Shown: in pieces, positions 10,557-24,520 of the stretch
How positions within the stretch are numbered: position 1 is the stretch's first letter
Layout of the letters: the number at the start of each line of letters is the position of its first letter
Origin: Narthecium ossifragum
Lineage: Eukaryota; Streptophyta; Magnoliopsida; Dioscoreales; Nartheciaceae
Length of the DNA stretch: 64,000 nucleotides
Assembly (NCBI GenBank): GCA_963920575.1
Contig: OY986971.1
Span: forward strand, 2,666,001-2,730,000
Direction of reading: 5' to 3'
Notes under the pieces: generated by a model
Seen by the model: only the letters and a program-made list of their open reading frames with translations
What the model was told of the DNA's origin: nothing
Database searches by the model: none
Made by a program: the position numbers and the translations under genes

Positions 10557-13500
10557 TCAATTCAGTGAAAGGCCGGCAAACCCTCTACCTAGCTTCCGCT
10601 GCAGCAACAATACTTCATGATCATCCATCCGGCGCCTTCTAATCTTCTCCTCCTTGATCTGAATCAGCTTGTCATAGACACACCAGGGAAAGCTCAAGAA
10701 ATGTGGCCTCTTCAAGTCCTCATTGTAGCAACCCCAGTAGCTAGGGTGATACGTGACATGGTACCAAGCCGATGCCTTCGCTTTGACATCGCCCTCCCCC
10801 AGCCCGTGACCGATACTCTTCTCATTGAACCATCCTCTGGCTTCCTTCCTCAAAGACCTCACTGCCAGTCCAATTGCATCAACATCCTTGTATCTTTTGA
10901 AGTACTTTGACATCCTTATAATGTTTCCACCAATGATCTCTGCCTCCGTTTTGATTCCGTAGTGATCCAAGAGGTTTCCCAGCTTGAAATCATAGTCCTC
11001 CTTGAAGCTGGCGGCGTCATTGACATAGTCCATGAAGCCTTCAACTTCCATGTCAGGGTCGCAAGTTCTTCTTGCAACATCCTTAGTGAAGGCCTTTATA
11101 TGAGTTGAGTCCGAAGAATGTTCTTTCACTGCTCTGAAGAGCTTACCAATTACTCCCTTAGATATGTATGTAACTTTGTCGGGTTTTTCCATGAAATCTG
11201 GGCACTCCTTCACGCGTAGGTCACTTGGGATTACGGCTGGTACACCAGTTTTAGGGAAGTCAACAGCAATCGAGAATAATCTTGCGAGCTCAATGCATTC
11301 TGCGCTATTGGCCTTGAGGGGCTCTTTATCGGCAAAAACTGTGTGGGCATTAGCTATAATCCCTAAGCTGTCATTCAGAATGTAATCTGTAAAGTATACT
11401 TCAACTTCCTGCATAGACAGAGGAAACATCATGTATGTACTATTGATAGATGCAGAACATTGTCCCATAGAAGGGAAGCATCTATGATTTGGTGATATGG
11501 AATGAAGGGGTGAAGGGTAATGTCACCCCTTCATTCAGGAATCTTTGATAAATGGATTTCTACACCCCAGTTATGAATATGATATGAAGCATGCTGCATA
11601 AAAATTCAGGACCTGTGCAGTTGAAGAATATGAATTGTATGAGGACCCAGAAAAGACATCTTGATGGCTCAGAATCTTTGATTGCAGAAAGCAACTTTAG
11701 TAGTGTGGGATCTAGATTTAAGCAACAATCCATAAGACTTGTCATGACAGAAAGCAAAGATAGTTATTGGCAGCTTGGGCCATCAAATAAATGCAGCACA
11801 ATGAAGCACAAAATTCTAGGTTACATTTACACATTCTTTTCTTCTGCGCAAAGATTAGCCACAGTTATTTGAGACCATGTTAACTGAGACTCAATTTTAA
11901 TCAACTAGGACAAATGAAAGCATTGAAACATGTAAGGCTTGGGCATAAGTTGTCTGAGTGATTCATCATGGCAACTCAAGAACTCAAGTCCCTAGAAAAG
12001 TTAGCAAGGGAAGTCCTAGTTTTTGAAGGAACAGGAGAATGAATGTTCAACCGTGGAAGATAAAAGAACTCATACTAAAAAAAAACAGGCCTACCATCAA
12101 ATACAGGTAGCACCTTGCAGTGACCGTTTTAAACTACTTTCAGTCTTCCTCCCCTTTCTCCCGTTAGAGCAAGGCTTCTATGCCAGTTGACATGGCCTGT
12201 CACGACTTACAATTGATACTTACTGTGCTAAGTGTGCCAGAATAACATCATGTGCCAATACTGTGATGACCCGTTCCTCTAGCCTGGCTCGACGGCGTAG
12301 GTCGGGGGCCGTGTCCTATTGGTTTGTTTCGCGTCGAGTGCGATCAGTCGATTGCATTATTGTTTTTGGACTCCAAGAACAATTTGGTAAAATTGTGTCT
12401 TGTTGGTCGGTTTCATACCCACGTAGTGTACACACATCCTTAAATTGATACATGTGATCGATTATATTCTTAAATGAGCTCTCGATCGGAAAATCAGAAA
12501 TCGATCGGGAAAGATCGAAACGGACGGCCGAGATCAATTTCAGTTCTCTATAAATCCCCCCTCTCCTCTCTCTTCTTTTCTCTTTCTCTCTCTTGGCTGC
12601 GGTTTGGAGCTTGGGCTGTGGATTCAGACTCCAAATTGGAGCAACAAGACTTGGGGGATCAGTAGGAAAAGTGTCCAGCTATTACAAGTATGTATTTCTA
12701 CCCTAATCATTTGATTAGGTTTGCCTAGAACTGATTTTTGGATGATTAGCATAGGAATACATATTGGAATGTATTGAAAGATTGTAATCTAGTGTAATTG
12801 ATGCTTTCGAAACATTTGGACGGTCAGCTTTTGCGTTTTACCGGTCGATTTGGTTTCGACCGCCCATTTTATCGGTTTTTCGGCTGAAACAAGCCAGATC
12901 TGAAATTTAGCCGTTGGAATCTTGATTTCTTGGTACCGCTAGATTCCCGACGTTCTCTTCTACCTCCCCTCAAATTTCGACGAGTTTTGATAAGTTAAAT
13001 TCCAGAAATTGGATTCACGGTACTGTTCATCAAGTTGTGAAGGTGATTTTTCATCGAATTTCATGGATTTTTGTGATTCTTTTGGTTTGATTCTTTCATG
13101 ATAGATAAATAATGATGTTAGAAAACATGTATACTATTAACGAATTTTCAAGGGATTTATCATATATTTTGAGCATGATTTAGCCGTAGGTGTAAATTAT
13201 GCAATTTTCCTCCAATTATGTAATTCTTGTGATTTGATTGTTTAAATTGCTAAATTATACATTGTACATACCCCTTATAATATATTGGAACCATACGTGG
13301 GGTTGAGTCATATAAATAAAGGATGTAAACCCGTGCGTAATGACCCTCCGGAATGTCTAGAATAAATAGACCGACAGTGTGCCTTTGATTGCTTAGAATA
13401 AATGGACCGAAGGTGTGCCATGTATGCTAATGCATATGTGATTACCTGCTTGTTTGTTGAATGGTCCGCTGTGGATGTCGGCGTTGCGCCGAGAGTGATA

Positions 13501-16500
13501 ATTTAGAAATGATACATCGTGAGTTAGATAAACTCATGAATGTGAATCAATGTTTGATTCTAGTGCATTGTTATCATGTTGTATTCCATAGATGTGGGCC
13601 ATTGGCTTTATTCGGATATACTTCATTTTGGACTGTTTAATTGTAGTTGTGGCATATAGTGACACCTAGACTATATGCTTATATAGGTGCATGCATGGTA
13701 TGCATTACATGCATTCAAGGTTAGGCGTGCGTGATGGGTTGATCGCCAATTCAATGGCTCGGGCAACTCGGATCTAGCTTCAGAACCAAGATTGGGTAGC
13801 AAGTTATAAAGCGTGATTATAACGTTGAAATCTCTGTAATCTTGAGATTAATGTCTAGTTGGCTACAAATTGTGTTGATTAAGGTTTAGAGGTTGTGCCG
13901 GTTCTTCAAAACCAAATGCTAAGGGTGGTTGTCGATGTCCCCAACGTGGGTCCTCAAGCAGTGGAATCTTACCTAGGTAAGGGTGATCCCGCTTGTTACT
14001 ATTTTTATGGTCCTTTGATAACATGTTCAAGGGAGAGAGATATATGGCATTAGCTCTTGGGGCATCGATGGGTTTATAGGACCCCTTGGCATAATTTAGA
14101 CTTAAGCAGAGAAACGACACTGTTGTTGTTTTCTCCTTTCTTTCATTTTGGTGTAGAGTAAAACCATACTGAGCTTGTTGTTCACTCCTCCCCGGACTGC
14201 GTTTTACAGCTACGGCGCCAGCTCTTTTTCTGTAGTACCAGCTGGACAGGCTTTTGATAGCACATAGACTTTTGAAGGTTTCTGAGGATCCTAGGGTTTA
14301 CTTTACATTTGACAGTTGTATAAATGTATAATTTCCCTCCCTGAGGATTGTGATACTTATATATGTGTGTGTATGCTCGAGGTTTGATATCAGTTTGTTT
14401 AAATTGAATTTGTAATTATTAGTAGTTTGCTAGAATTACTGTTTTTGACCTCATAATAAATTGATCAAATTAGTTGTGAAATTTGATACATAAATGCATC
14501 AATGATGAAAGTGAATAAGTTTAGGTCCCTCACACCCTGGTTTGGATGGGTCTTTAGGGTTGGGGCGTAACAAACACGAACAAACTGTGCCGCCTATGTG
14601 GTAATCCTTGATTAGAGGATCTCCTACAAACTCCAAAGCATGGATCTATAAGTCAAAGGAGTCTTTGCTATTGTTCCTTATTTTTCTAGTTTAAAATCGA
14701 AGATGATTGTTTTCTTGTTTGGTTTGGCCTTTTATCCATTGATTTGATGTTGGGAAGATTTCCAGCAGCACCCTGGAGCAAACTCTGGCTAAATAAAGTC
14801 ATCAAAAGATTTCAGTCCTACTGTTACCTCAATTTTCCTATTAAAAGTACAAAACTATTGTTCTTTGAAATTAGCACTAACTCCACCTTTGAAGCAAGCT
14901 GGGAGAATATCCCATCATCTTGGATTAAAATAATCAAAATAAATAGGGAAGTTTGAGTCATGAAAATTTGGAAATTGGTACACACTGAAATTGTTAATCT
15001 CAGGGGTTAGGTTCTCATCTAGAGGCAGCAGCTGCTAACAATCACGGCAACTAAGTACATTAAAACTTTGATACACCGAATGAAGTTTTGAAGTTTGGGA
15101 TATGACACCAGAATCTATCAAGAACTAACATGTGGACAGATCTCTCCAGTGAGTACATACGTCCTATACATGGTTCAGTCATCTGAACTAATTGATGGTC
15201 AAGTAAATTTTATTAGAAACTACTTGCTTCTCTTTTAAAGCGAATAACATTAAGAGTCAATGTTGTAAAGCAAATATGGCATTGCCAATTAGGTTGGACA
15301 AATATGTCTTCTGTCTTTTCCCAGAGCAAATGTTGTGAACCATAAGCAAGACATTGCACATGCATGCTAGACACAAAACAGTCAAGACAACGAATATAAA
15401 ATGAAAATCCAGAATAGAAGGGTATTCCACTACTACATTCATGAGTTATAGCACTACCTCAATCGTAACCTCATGATCTAAGGTCTCAGTCGGTGCTGGA
15501 GTATATTCCATAGGTTGGATTTGATTGGGTGGAATGAGTTCAGAATCCCAACTCACAAAGTATACATCTCCATCCAAGTCGCTTCCAGAGCACTCATTTG
15601 GATGGGGTCTAAAAGAAAACGAAATCATCTTAGAAACTGCTATAAGATGCTATATTGTGGCAAAGATTTCCGTCCATGAGACAATGCCAAACAGCAAAGA
15701 AACAATAATAAGTTGAACAAAGGATGGGAAGTTTTAAGTAGAAACCTAAGGTGCAAGGAATCTAAGAGAATAATTAATGCACTCAGAGCATTCCATACTC
15801 AGCAATATTTAAATTGTACAAGTCACATCATATTACTGATAACAAGTATTTAAAAAGAGCATATAAAATAAGCTCCACTTAATTCCACATCATGTGAGTA
15901 TGCTTAGACTGATTTTGATTAGGTCGTTATCTTCCAATTCGATACGTCATAGTGCTCATGTGTCTATACTATGTCCTCATAGAAACATCCGAAAATGCAA
16001 AATCAATGTTCTCAAAATGCTTGTCCAGTGTTCATCTGTCAACACTATGCTCTCACAAAAAGGCAATGATCATCCGGAAATGCAAAATAAAAGTTCAGAA
16101 AAAACTCATGAATGCAAGGCAAGAGCGGTATTCAAGGTGAATGTCTTAAGACAAGCACCATGGTGGGTTAGGTCAAGGAAACACAAGGCAAAGGCTTTAT
16201 ATATTATGAATACTAAATACATTAGTATTCAACCATATTTACTTGAAAGCAGTCATACTCAAGCAATCTGATAGTTTAAATACACTAGAAGACCATTGCG
16301 ACATCGAATATGCATCACATACAACATAAAAAAGTAGGTAACAATGTCGACACTAAGAAGCTATTGCAGAGTTATTTCTACTCATTGAACTGAATTTTCA
16401 AAAATGGCCATGCATTGCATCGGGCTAACTTATATTAGCCTAGCCTCCTATGAAAGCTATAACAGGTAACAAAATCACCTCATAACTTATGTTTGGTGCA

Positions 16501-19500
16501 TGTCTACGAAATAGTTTCAATTAAGGATCTTCACCAGTACAAAGAGTTCATCGGGAATTTAATGGCTATATCTTGCAGTGTATGACATAATCACTCCAAT
16601 AGTTCTTGGAAATTGGAATATCTGAAGAATATGAAGAACATCAATCCAATTCTACTTGATGACCCAGCTCATCATTATACGTGGAGACAATGAGCATATG
16701 GGATAGGCTTATTAGTATCACGCTGTCAGGAACATAAACGGTTGCATAATTAACTTTAGCTTGTAGTTGGTATTTGAATTGACAATGTTAACTTCTATTT
16801 GAGGTTCCATGCCTGGGCTGGTAATGCAGTGAATCTTTGGAATAAGCAAACAAGTTGGGGAGGTTCCATTTGGTATACTGTAGAGTTTTATCCCCATGAC
16901 CTCACCATTAAAGGATGTTCTTTGTAGCAATAGCTAAGAAATCAACAAAGAGCACACACTTTTGTCTTTCATCATCAAATGTTAGGTTAATATATGCTTT
17001 TAGGCACGTTCCTTAGGGCTTAGGTTTGTGGGACAAGTGCTCTCCAAAAATGGAATCAGAGCTAACATTTTCATAAAGTCCTAGTTCCCGTTTCCATGCT
17101 TGCTAATTGTCAAAAAGTCTTTCCATAGACCTAGACTCTGACCAACGCAACCAATTTGATGCGTGCATGTTTGTTGTGTCGGTATCATATGTATTGTTTG
17201 ACCCTTTCCTAACATTTTAAACCTTTTGGTTCAGTAGTTATCATGGACCAGATTTTCTAAGCCATTTGAAAGCTGTGCATGCAGTTTTCAAGTTTCGAAA
17301 ATGCAAATAAATGTCCTATGAATTCACCTACTTTGGAAAGCAACTCCAAAATCATACTTAAATGAAAGGGAGCAATGGGATTAACCATAAAACTTCTCAA
17401 AGAGTTGTGACTACATGTACCTGGTTTAGGTGAAATTAGAACCCTTTTCTCTTATGGAGGAGGAAGTGCAAGAAAACTAGACCTTCGGGGGTTTGGCAGG
17501 AAATATTGTTGGTTCCTTTCTTAACAGTTTAAGCTTGTGAGATTATTGGTTATCCAATATCATAAACCCACTTTTTCAAGGTATGTGAAACTAGGTACAA
17601 GTTTTGCGAGCAAGTGATCTTGTTTCACCTACTCCTTGAAAGTATCTCTAAAGTCTTATAGAAGGGAACCACTAGATTAGCAATAGAATTGCTTAGCATA
17701 TTGTTATTATAAGCACATGAAGAAAATCTAGAAATATCTTACAGATATAGTTCTTTTACTAAGGTAATATCCGGCGTTAGACCTTGGTTTAGCGACACCT
17801 TTTTAACATTAATTTCACTAAGCAGTTTGTGGTCTTTCATTGGGCCTAACAACAAGCTACAATAAACAGATTACAAAAATCTAGCAGACTTGACTAAGAA
17901 TCAACATGAGGTCACAAGCAAAGCAGCAAATGCAACAGGGAGATTCTTGGATAGGAAACATTGCATCAACATCCAGGTTATTAGCAGGTACTAAAAATAA
18001 GTTTGAGCTAAGATTTTAGAAAAGTCTAACCTTTTCCCTTTCTGTGGGAAAACAACACAGTCAACCATATGGTGCAGATATGGGATATCTACCGCCGACA
18101 AGATACGGACATCCCCAGGGTGGAGGCAGGGATTCTTAGCAACAATGACAGTACCCCTCAACACAACCGTACGCTTATCAGATTCACTTCTATGAAACAT
18201 AGAGAGACCACTCTCGTGGAATTGTGTATTTCCTAAGCAAGAAACCTGCACAAATACCTGCCCATATTCCAGGGTTCTTGTTTCATCCAGGCATCCAATC
18301 ATGGCTCTTCCTTTTGGAAGAAAGATCCTTGATTTTGTTTGCAGATCAAACAGCTTTTTTGCTCGAAACGTCTGCAGCAGCATCGAGAGAAATGGTTCGG
18401 CATCAGGCTTATAACCACACAATATCATTTCTTTGATAATATTGGTTGTTTCTCCAGGAGACATAATCTCCACTGCTTCAAGTGCCATATCTGGATCCGT
18501 CAGGATATTGTCCAATTTCCTTACAACCTCTTCTTGCTTCTTTTCGAAAATGGCATCTCTGACTCCAAGTGTTGAAAGAAGAGTAATCAGCTGGCGATTG
18601 AGGAAACATGGCTGATATTTACTATATGCCAAGACATCAAGTTTCGTATTCTCTGATTCGTACTTAGACATGCTTTTTCTCAGTGATAGCTTCATTGATG
18701 ACGTTGGATCAATGGCCACAACTCCTTTATACCCACCATACCTAATTTGAAAAGCTGAAGGTGTTGAGCTTTTTAGTCCACACTTTATGCTCACTCTATG
18801 TGCAAAGTCCGCAGAAATTTTGCCAATCCCATCAGAAAACAGATAACCTGCTGAATTTTCTATGTCAGGAATAACCTCAACCTCATGCCTACCAACGGTT
18901 AGAGTTTCAGTAGAGGAACCGAAAGACTGACCAAGTCTCGCAGCATATTTTGCAACATTTCTTATCCTGCTGAAGCTACCCATCCATTTTCGGATATCAG
19001 CTGCAGTTTGTCCAGTCCTTGACGCAAACATCCATGCAGAATTTTCACGCAGCTGGCTGGATGAGAAAGCAAGGAACTCAAACTTCTTGTCACCAATGGA
19101 AATGCCATTTTTCAATGTAGAAAGTATCCTCCTATATATTTCTGTACGCTTTGTACTGTTCGACCGAGGTGATAAATCCGTTGAGAACATTCTTTCACCA
19201 TCCTCATCGACGAAAGAAACCCGAATAAAATTATCAATGTCTTCCGAATAATGACGAATCACACGATTGGAAACATTAATCTCAGGTCCATCGAAATACA
19301 CTTTACAGGGTGTCACTTGAACCCTGTGAACATAGAACAAACCAGAATCTAAAGAAATTGCAGCTGATTTTGTAGCATGGTTTGATTTTTGAAATTTTTC
19401 ATACTGCTTTTTTAGCCAGTTTGCAGGATCAAAGCAGCAGGTCTTCAAATAAGACATATTTTCCAATGCCCGTTCAATGTAATTAACAGGAGCATTTTCA

Positions 19501-20995
19501 GGACTGACCAAATAAAAGAACTCTTGATCAAGTGTCATCCCCATCAACGTTCCATTCTGCACCATATGATTTATCTTGAAAAGGATTTTGTAAGGCACAT
19601 TAGAGGATCCGCGGGGAGGTTCAACAATGGGAACTAGATCCAAATTGCGAGAGAAGCAAGAACCACTTTCCAACTTGAAATGACCTTTAACTTCTTCATA
19701 GTAAACAAAATATTCACGGATATTTGGCAAATCGCAGTTCTTGGGGAGTTGCAAACAGAATGCAGAAGATTGTCCGATGAGACTTGAGCCAGTGAAATCT
19801 GTTGTTCTAATCCATTGATCATCCGGTTCATGCAAAAAGTAGTCATATTGGCAGTTGGGTGAATCTAGCTTAAGCATTTCATAAATACGAGGAGCAGCTT
19901 GCAACTGGAGGTAGGAGATTATTTCAGTAACTATCAGAGAAAGAATGAATTGTGACAGATAATAACAATAACACAAAACTAAAATCAGACAACTAAAGTT
20001 CAGGTAAAGATGTATAATAATTGCTTCAGGGAACTACTCTTTCCCACATTAAATATGCAATTATAATCACAAGAGATCTAAGACATATGTATTTCCCTAG
20101 TGGAGAAAAATGTCTCTGCTGCTAGGAAAATGGTCCATAGATTACAACTAAATGGCCGCCCACAGAAAGCCATTAGGAAATGAAAACCAAAGCCAATTAT
20201 GGCCATAACAATGCCCATATGCTTTTCATCTTGCTGTGTCTTGCAGAAAATAACCAGTCTCCTAAATCAAAGCACCGACAAGGCGCAGAAAATAAGTCAA
20301 ATAAGATTTACATGGAAGAGGACTACCACTACAACACTAATTTTAGACAAAAATGATATATGAACTCATGGTGAAGGCAACTCATGTACTTCAATTCTGG
20401 ATTTGTTGTGCTATTAATTCAATAAACATAAGAATGTTAATGGTACGGAAAGTGTGCAGAGGCAAACCTGAATCAGAAGAAACCGTTGATGATGTGGGAC
20501 GGAGTAATGTAGCTGTATGTCCCAAATGCTTTCATATGAAAGTTCGAGCTTAAAATCCTGACAGTCCATTGATAAAGTAAAACAAATTTTCCTCATGTTA
20601 AACCCAAAATTCACTGTAACATCCTCGCAACTCCAGAGTACAGAAAAGTTTTCTCGTGAAATTGGTGAGCCGATATACAAAGTTGTTTCTTCCTGAACAA
20701 ACAAAGAGGTCCTCGGCTTTAGTATAATGTCCCGCTCCATAGTTCGTGCCATAAGACGAAATCCCCCATGAGTTAGACGCCCCTGCTGGGCCATATGGGT
20801 AATCTTCTCAGCACTACTGCCTGTTAAAAACTGAACTATTGCATAGGCTCTGGATTTTGGCTTCAAGACCTTAGGTTTTCTAACCTTCAGTGCAAGAACC
20901 GAATCATCTCCTGTATAATTCTCTAGGAAATTCTTCACAAATGTTGCACTAGCATTTATAGGGAAACCAGAAACCTGAATTGTCTTACTTCCCAT
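10557..20995 (-). CDS. RDR1: RNA-dependent RNA polymerase 1 (RDR1)
   Basis: Minus-strand exons 20468-20995, 18031-19904, 15458-15608, 10557-11408; 3405 nt, 1134 aa, close to the usual 1100-1130 aa. Phases agree at every join. ATG at 20995 starts MGSKTIQVSGFP, the RRM-like N-terminal region typical of RDR1. Exon 2 carries the polymerase core: SDGIGKISADFA (about residue 560), RYGGYKGVVAIDP, LNRQLITLLSTLGV, then RGTVIVAKNPCLHPGD and DCVVFPQKGKR. Exon 3 holds the catalytic DLDGD (about residues 811-815) in ECSGSDLDGDVYF. Exon 4 is the conserved C-terminus (VYFTDYILNDSLGIIANAH, SLRKEARGWF, WYHVTYHPSYWG). The enzyme copies single-stranded RNA into dsRNA for siRNA production and antiviral silencing, and is usually induced by salicylic acid and virus infection. 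No stops or frameshifts, so it appears functional. Introns 2 (2.4 kb) and 3 (4.0 kb) are large; intron 3 contains a solo LTR. Confidence 0.95.
12262..14572 (+). mobile_element. solo LTR 2 (plus), in RDR1 intron 3
   Basis: 2311 bp, starting TGTGATGACCCGTTCC and ending GGGGCGTAACA, with the same first 30-100 bases and last 50 bases as solo LTRs 1 and 3. Flanks are aatac (12257-12261) and aacac (14573-14577), a 5-bp TSD with one change, suggesting an older insertion. It lies antisense to RDR1 within intron 3 (11409-15457). No internal retrotransposon sequence or primer-binding site follows the LTR. Confidence 0.85.
12548..12555 (+). promoter_or_regulatory. putative TATA box of solo LTR 2
   Basis: CTATAAAT followed about 30 bases on by a CT-rich stretch, about 290 bp into the LTR. 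This fits a U3 promoter. If active it would transcribe antisense to RDR1 from inside its intron. Confidence 0.4.
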
Positions 20996-23207
20996 TTTTG
21001 AAGAAAAACTAATGCAACTTGATTATTGGTCGCTGTCTCTGCAGGTCAAATGAAATCAATATCACTTTATGATACCAAAAAACCCAATTTCTTACTTAAC
21101 TTGAAACCACAAGAAAGATCCAAATGGCAATTTTGGAATGATCATTATTCAAGAATCTTATACGACATAACAACAACACTTAGGAATGAAAACAATGGTA
21201 ATTTGTAGGTACTTTGGGAACAATGTTACTTCCATTTTTCAAGAATTAATCAGAAAATATAAGCATGTCGAGCACCAAGAAGAAAAAGGACAATGGAAGT
21301 TTCAAAATGAGCTGCAACTTGAATTCGCAAAGGTTATCAAATTCCATCTAATCAATGACAATCTTGACACCTTGTGCTATGGTCCTCTTGGATCCGACAT
21401 CAAAACGGAATATAAGAGGATGCAAATGATCCATGAAGGGGTGTCAGTTAAGATCTTAGAAAGAAATAAATGGCAAGCACACAGATTTTCTAATTGGTTC
21501 TATGATGAAAGGTGAACTGTCATATCACTTGAAAGGCTTTCAATTTCTAATGTTGACTTTTCAACTTGATATAATGCAGCTATGTTTCAAGTACAATACC
21601 CAAACGATTAATGTCTCCATATAATTGCACTAACCTTGAAGATGCAAGATATCAAAAACCAGAAAAGAAAAGGTTTAGTGGGAAGATCTTCTCGCAATTG
21701 TTCCATTCAAAACAATGACACTTGCAATTAAAATAACTTCTAGCAAAAAGATATCCAAACACCAGTTAGAGGATTCTATAAGTGATTGCAAGGTCTTATC
21801 CTGCTTAAACACAAAACTATCAAAAGAGGCTTCTTCAAACAAGAAGCTATTTGGCACCTAGCAGCCTGCAACAAAGACAAATGAGCAAGAATTCCTTAGC
21901 CAACAAGCATATAGTACAATATAAAACCTTATTATTCCCCCTCCTCATAGATGATCCTGGTATGTCCAAAAACCATAGCTATTCTCTTAAACCCCCCTTC
22001 ATGCAGACAATTGTATGTGCAACGACTTCTCCTTAGTAACAATATCTCTAAATGTAGCCAATGTATTGATGAATAGCTATGAGAATAGGACCAGAAATGA
22101 AAATTAGGGAACATACATGATGCTACGTGACCAGAAAGCTCAATGTAAGGAAAGACTGGTTCAGGAAATATCATAATACATTTGATATTTATGCAACTCT
22201 TCCTTGACCCATCACATCCATCGCTGGAAGTGAGATACAAGAAACATTTATTTCTTGATAGGTAGATGTAGATCCAGAATGAGAGGGATTTCCATCTCAA
22301 CATGCCATAACCAGATTGAGGATCAAGAATACTCGATTTACAATACTTAATTAGTGAACCATACAAATCTAGTCCGCTCTCCACCCTCACATATTAAGAG
22401 CTTAAAACTAAGCCTCTCCCTACATCTTCCCATTTCAAGCATGGTACAAAACAAACAAGAAAAGATTACTTGACAAATATAGTGTTCACGTTCACATGTT
22501 AAGATCTCAACATTGATCCGACTCTAAATCTTGGATGACTAAAACTATCCTCTCCCAACCTCAATACCACATAGTGAGGTGACATAAGGAACATCAAAGA
22601 CATGAAAGATTCTATCTTTTTATCATACACAACTATGTTCTGGTCCTCTGCAGTTGGAATTCAAGAAATTTCTCAACAACTCCCAAAAGCATCATACTTA
22701 GCGTACATGATCCCCAGAACAACAATGACAACAAAGAAATGCAAGAACCCAGCCTGCAGACATCTTGAAACCTGACAATCTAACAAAGTACTTCAACCAA
22801 AATCCACACAATATAAACTTTCCCACAAAGCTATTGGCATCCATTACGCAAGACGAGAAACAAAAACCAATAATCTATGCATCATACCCAACCATACCAA
22901 AAACTTCAAATCATAACCAAACCTACCAAGAACACGCCAGAAGACTTCTCCTACAGCTTCAACTCAATGCGTTCTACAATGGGTAGGGCAATGATTGATG
23001 AGAGAGGAGGACCATAGCCATGGATGGAATCCAATCGCCACTTCTTCTTATTGGCATAAAAAGAAAGCCTTAGCAAGGAAGGTCTTAAAAAGAGCACTCA
23101 TGACTGTGAGCGTATCATGGAATGGCTTTGGGTAGGTCCCATCGGAAAGAGCGTCCAATGTCGTTAAAAGCGGAGTACCTGCATTACTTCTGGCCAATGG
23201 GGGCCGT
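20996..23207. other. RDR1 upstream region, no further gene recognised
   Basis: AT-rich. A plausible 5'-UTR intron acceptor (tgacctgcag on the minus strand) lies about 45 bases upstream of the RDR1 ATG, so the first non-coding exon may lie further right, but I could not place it. Open frames here (for example 21186-21515) resemble nothing known. Confidence 0.4.
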
Positions 23208-23455
23208 GTGCTTTGTTGTGTTGCGTCCTTTACCGAGATTCGTTGGTAGTGGGATCAATGTGCTGGGCTTTTATATCAAGCTAAGCCTTCTCAATCGTAT
23301 CCTCTAAAAAATATCATGCCCTCTACCCAATGAGGTTTTGCCACGTAGGAGATATATGTTTGTTGTGTTGCGTCCCTTACGGAGAGTCGTTGATCGTGGA
23401 CCCCATGGACTGGGCTTAAGTCAAGCTGAAGTCTTCTCACCCGGTTCCTCTTATT
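23208..23455 (+). repeat. diverged direct repeat, about 100-bp units
   Basis: Two related segments, about 23208-23305 and 23357-23455, share a ttgttgtgttgcgtcc start, a gtcgttg/ttcgttg core and a ctgggctt..caagct..cttctc end. Function unknown; probably an old transposon fragment. Confidence 0.5.
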
Positions 23456-23515
23456 TTAAAGAGGTATCGGGAAACGTAAGGACGGCACGTGCTGCCCTTG
23501 TGACCGCCTCTTAGC

Positions 23516-23905
23516 CTATGTTTGGTACGGGGCCATTCCTATCCCCAAACACCAACACCAAGGCTTTATTTTCCGGGTTAAGCCCATTTTATCCCTGCAT
23601 TATAATCAAACACCATCTAATCCTCACTTTTATCCCCATCCCTATCCTCACTTTATCCCTACTTTTCAATCAATCATTACTACATTTTCTCTTCTTTTCA
23701 ATCAATCACATCAACTTTATCCCTACTTTTTCACTTTTCAACCAATCATTACTTCATCATCCCTACTTTTCAACCAATCACATCAACTTTATCCCTACTT
23801 TTTCAACCAAACATTACTAATTTATCACTACTTTTTAACAAAATACCATACATATCCCACTACTTATCCCAGGTTACCAATCCCCATTCCCTCTAATCTC
23901 GGGAT
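23516..23905. repeat. CT-rich, tandem-like low-complexity segment, possible MITE
   Basis: Begins atgtttggtacgggg and contains many copies of tttatccctacttttcaa/ccaatca. The start resembles the tgtttggt ends of nearby MITEs, but no matching inverted end or TSD was found. Confidence 0.35.
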
Positions 23906-24164
23906 AGATTATTCTACAACCAATCGCTTGTGTCACGGCTTGGATATGGTCAGATCTGTTGTAGTTCGCAATCGGGCTCCAATAAGGATCCAATAATTCC
24001 TTGTTCAGGCTTGTCGCTTGCCCATATATTGAAGTCTTTTTAAAACAAATCGATAAAAAAAAATTCTGAATTTGCTGTTATTAGATAATACTTTTCACTT
24101 AAAAGCATAGTAGCAAAATATTTGAAAATACACCTATTTCTTTGATGGATAGCAAGTGCACGAA

Positions 24165-24520
24165 CTCCATGCTATTTGTGCTGCCTTTCACTGGATTTCT
24201 CCGGGGGATCGGGGGAGGATTATTCTGGAGTCTGACTCTTTGCACACCGTGGATATTTTGCGTGGTCGCAGATCATGGGATTTTGATTCTGCTAGTTTGG
24301 TCCGTGATATTTGGTCTCGGATATTGGAGTTTAGCTCCGTTATTTTTTTGTACATTCCGCGGGAGTGCAATGGCTGGGCGGACGGTGTGGGCTGATGGTG
24401 TCGATGACACGATGTGAGTTTCGTCTGGTCCGAGGTTGATGGTTTGGCGGCCTTGGATTGTATTTTGTAAATTATGTTTAGTTTGTAATTAGCATTAGGG
24501 CTGAACTCATCAAACAAAAA
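24165..24520 (+). mobile_element. 5'-truncated LINE fragment (RNase H tail) with 14-bp TSD
   Basis: 356 bp flanked by agcaagtgcacgaa at 24151-24164 and 24521-24534 (perfect 14-bp TSD). It encodes only the end of the RNase H domain (LHAICAAFHWIS, IILESDSLHTVD, YIPRECNGWADGVG, stop at about 24395), then a short 3' UTR and an A-rich tail (caaacaaaaa). This is a textbook target-primed insertion truncated near the 3' end. Confidence 0.93.

Noticed and set aside
21186..21515. 109-codon frame upstream of RDR1
   Set aside because: No domain, no splice context, AT-rich; likely chance.
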